Shown: positions 4,897 to 6,003 of the stretch, one piece after another
Numbering within the stretch: position 1 is the first letter of the stretch
How the letters are laid out: every line of letters starts with the position of its first letter
Assembly (NCBI GenBank): GCA_947378615.1
Contig: CANCKV010000227.1
Span: 1-6,003 of the forward strand
From: Chitinophagaceae bacterium
Lineage (GTDB): Bacteria; Bacteroidota; Bacteroidia; Chitinophagales; Chitinophagaceae
Reading direction: 5' to 3'
Length of the DNA: 6,003 nucleotides
The notes under the pieces: generated by a model
Told to the model about the DNA's origin: nothing
The model's input: the letters and a program-made list of their open reading frames with translations, nothing else
Databases searched by the model: none
Translations under genes and position numbers: made by a program

Positions 4897-6003
4897 TTAT
4901 TTGTGCTTTTTTATATCCAAGTAATCTAGAAAGTAAATAATCTTAAATGAAATAGTATTCATCTGATTACTGTGAATCAAGGTATTATTTAAGTTTTTAT
5001 AATAGTCAGTATAAACCTGTTCATTTTGAGTGCTGATGGCATTTTTCCAAGTAATTGTAAAATAACTACCGAGTGCAAATTGCCAATTATAGGTCATGTC
5101 CACATTAAAAAAGTCAACATTATTATTTGCATTCGTACTGATACCGCTGATGTTTGTAAGTTCACCATTAGTACCAAGATTCATCAATTGTTTGGTTTCA
5201 AGTTTACTCCAATAATGTCTGACACGAAGACTGATGCCCATTTTGTTGGTAAAGTTATATTTGGCGGTCAATATATTTTCTACATTCCTAATCCTACGTA
5301 AAGCCATTATTACACTGTCATTTACGATTGTAGCATACCCCAAATTGTTGTTACTAGGGTTTATTGTCGTACTTAAATTAATAGATAACTCTTTATTGAA
5401 ACGATATTGACCCACTAAATCCAACTCTTCAGATGTAGATGCATTCGTATGAAAGAATCGATGAAATAATCCAACACTTCCTGACAATTTCTTTGCACTA
5501 TTCGAACTGTAGTAAACGCCCGCCAACCAACTTCCAGGTCGTATAAAAACATACCCATCTTTTCGAGGTTCATAGAAATCATGTTCAGCCGCATTGATAT
5601 CCAACTGAAAATAATAAGAACCAAGATTCTTTAATTGTCCATTTACATTGTTAGTAAATTTTACACTTTGGTAACTTCTAGGATGAAAACGTTGCGAATA
5701 AATTATATTACTGTTTGTGTATAGGCTATTATAAAACGAGTGAGGTTTGAGAATCTTATATCCTAGATAAAGTGTATGATTGAGATAGTTATTATTCGTA
5801 AAATAACCCATATCCTGAGGGGAATAATTAGTATCCGACAATTCTCTCGTCAGTGTAAAATTAAAATTCCCACTAACCTTGCCAAAATTAATATTGTAAA
5901 AATATCCCCCCAATCTTTCATGCGGTTTGGGATTGCCAAATAATTGACTAGTAGCACCCATGCCAAAAAAATTCCATTTGACTTTCTTATCATATAAATC
6001 CCA
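4897..6003 (-). CDS. DUF5916-type outer-membrane beta-barrel protein, C-terminal part
   Basis: The frame is open from the right edge (it begins WDLYDKKVKWNFFG) to the stop TAA at 4899-4897, giving 368 residues. The Met at 5961 is internal, so the true start is off-window. The sequence consists of alternating strands typical of an outer-membrane barrel, with short polar turns. Its last third resembles what I recall of the Bacteroidota DUF5916 family: RRIRNVENILTAKYNF, SLRVRHYWSKLE (Trp at visible residue 265), FFNVDMTYNWQFALGS, WKNAI, and the closing FKIIYFLDYLDIKKH. Full members usually have an N-terminal family-9-like carbohydrate-binding (CBM9) domain and total about 700-850 residues, so roughly half should lie to the right. 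The biochemical role of the family is not established; the link to polysaccharide binding or uptake is inference from the CBM9-like domain. The gene converges on the barrel gene at 2259 and ends 129 bp from the repeat array. Confidence 0.85.
   Translation of the reverse strand, partial: WDLYDKKVKWNFFGMGATSQLFGNPKPHERLGGYFYNINFGKVSGNFNFTLTRELSDTNYSPQDMGYFTNNNYLNHTLYLGYKILKPHSFYNSLYTNSNIIYSQRFHPRSYQSVKFTNNVNGQLKNLGSYYFQLDINAAEHDFYEPRKDGYVFIRPGSWLAGVYYSSNSAKKLSGSVGLFHRFFHTNASTSEELDLVGQYRFNKELSINLSTTINPSNNNLGYATIVNDSVIMALRRIRNVENILTAKYNFTNKMGISLRVRHYWSKLETKQLMNLGTNGELTNISGISTNANNNVDFFNVDMTYNWQFALGSYFTITWKNAISTQNEQVYTDYYKNLNNTLIHSNQMNTISFKIIYFLDYLDIKKHK

Noticed and set aside
5026..5624. Frames at 5026-5301 (plus) and 5415-5624 (minus)
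   Set aside because: They overlap the DUF5916-type gene in other frames, and that gene's continuous barrel sequence explains the region.
5959..5961. ATG at 5961 as the start of the right-hand gene
   Set aside because: The same frame continues without a stop to the window edge with barrel-like sequence (KVKWNFFG), and the family needs a large N-terminal part.

Overview
The window is AT-rich (roughly one-third G+C by eye) and looks like a chromosomal segment of a member of the Bacteroidota, probably a Chitinophagales/Sphingobacteriales-type lineage. Grounds: a secreted protein built from PKD domains (W-N/D-F-G-D-G motifs) plus NHL repeats; an outer-membrane barrel whose C-terminus reads like the Bacteroidota DUF5916 family; a TAnnTTTG-type promoter box; and an A/T-rich leader in front of one start codon rather than a strong Shine-Dalgarno.

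Layout. (1) Positions 1-1799, minus strand: the first 599 codons of a secreted PKD/NHL-propeller protein whose 3' end lies beyond the left edge. (2) 1800-2258: a divergent intergenic region with a good TATTTTTG box for the minus gene, a weaker candidate promoter for the plus gene and several short dyads. (3) 2259-4127, plus strand: a complete 622-residue outer-membrane protein with a signal peptide, one POTRA-like domain and an Omp85/TamA-like barrel. (4) 4128-4896: a convergent, gene-free spacer dominated by a tandem array. (5) 4897-6003, minus strand: the last 368 codons of a DUF5916-type outer-membrane barrel, with its 5' end beyond the right edge.

The most unusual element is the array at 4195-4767. 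Thirteen consecutive units of exactly 41 bp (starts 4235, 4276, 4317 and so on to 4727) all open with ATTC. They fall into three sequence subfamilies in blocks (five A, five B, three C), and a diverged 40-bp B-like unit precedes them. The units keep a common register, carry inverted ATTCATG/CATGAAT half-sites or short stem-loops, have no unique spacers and do not code for protein. It is therefore not a CRISPR array. It sits between the 3' ends of two convergent envelope genes. Its function cannot be read from the sequence; a protein-binding array, a structured 3'-UTR or terminator zone, and a passive minisatellite are all possible.

All three genes encode exported or outer-membrane proteins, but there is no operon: the first two are divergent and the last two convergent. 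Nothing here shows that they act in one pathway. I did not recognise any complete known defence, mobile or secretion system.
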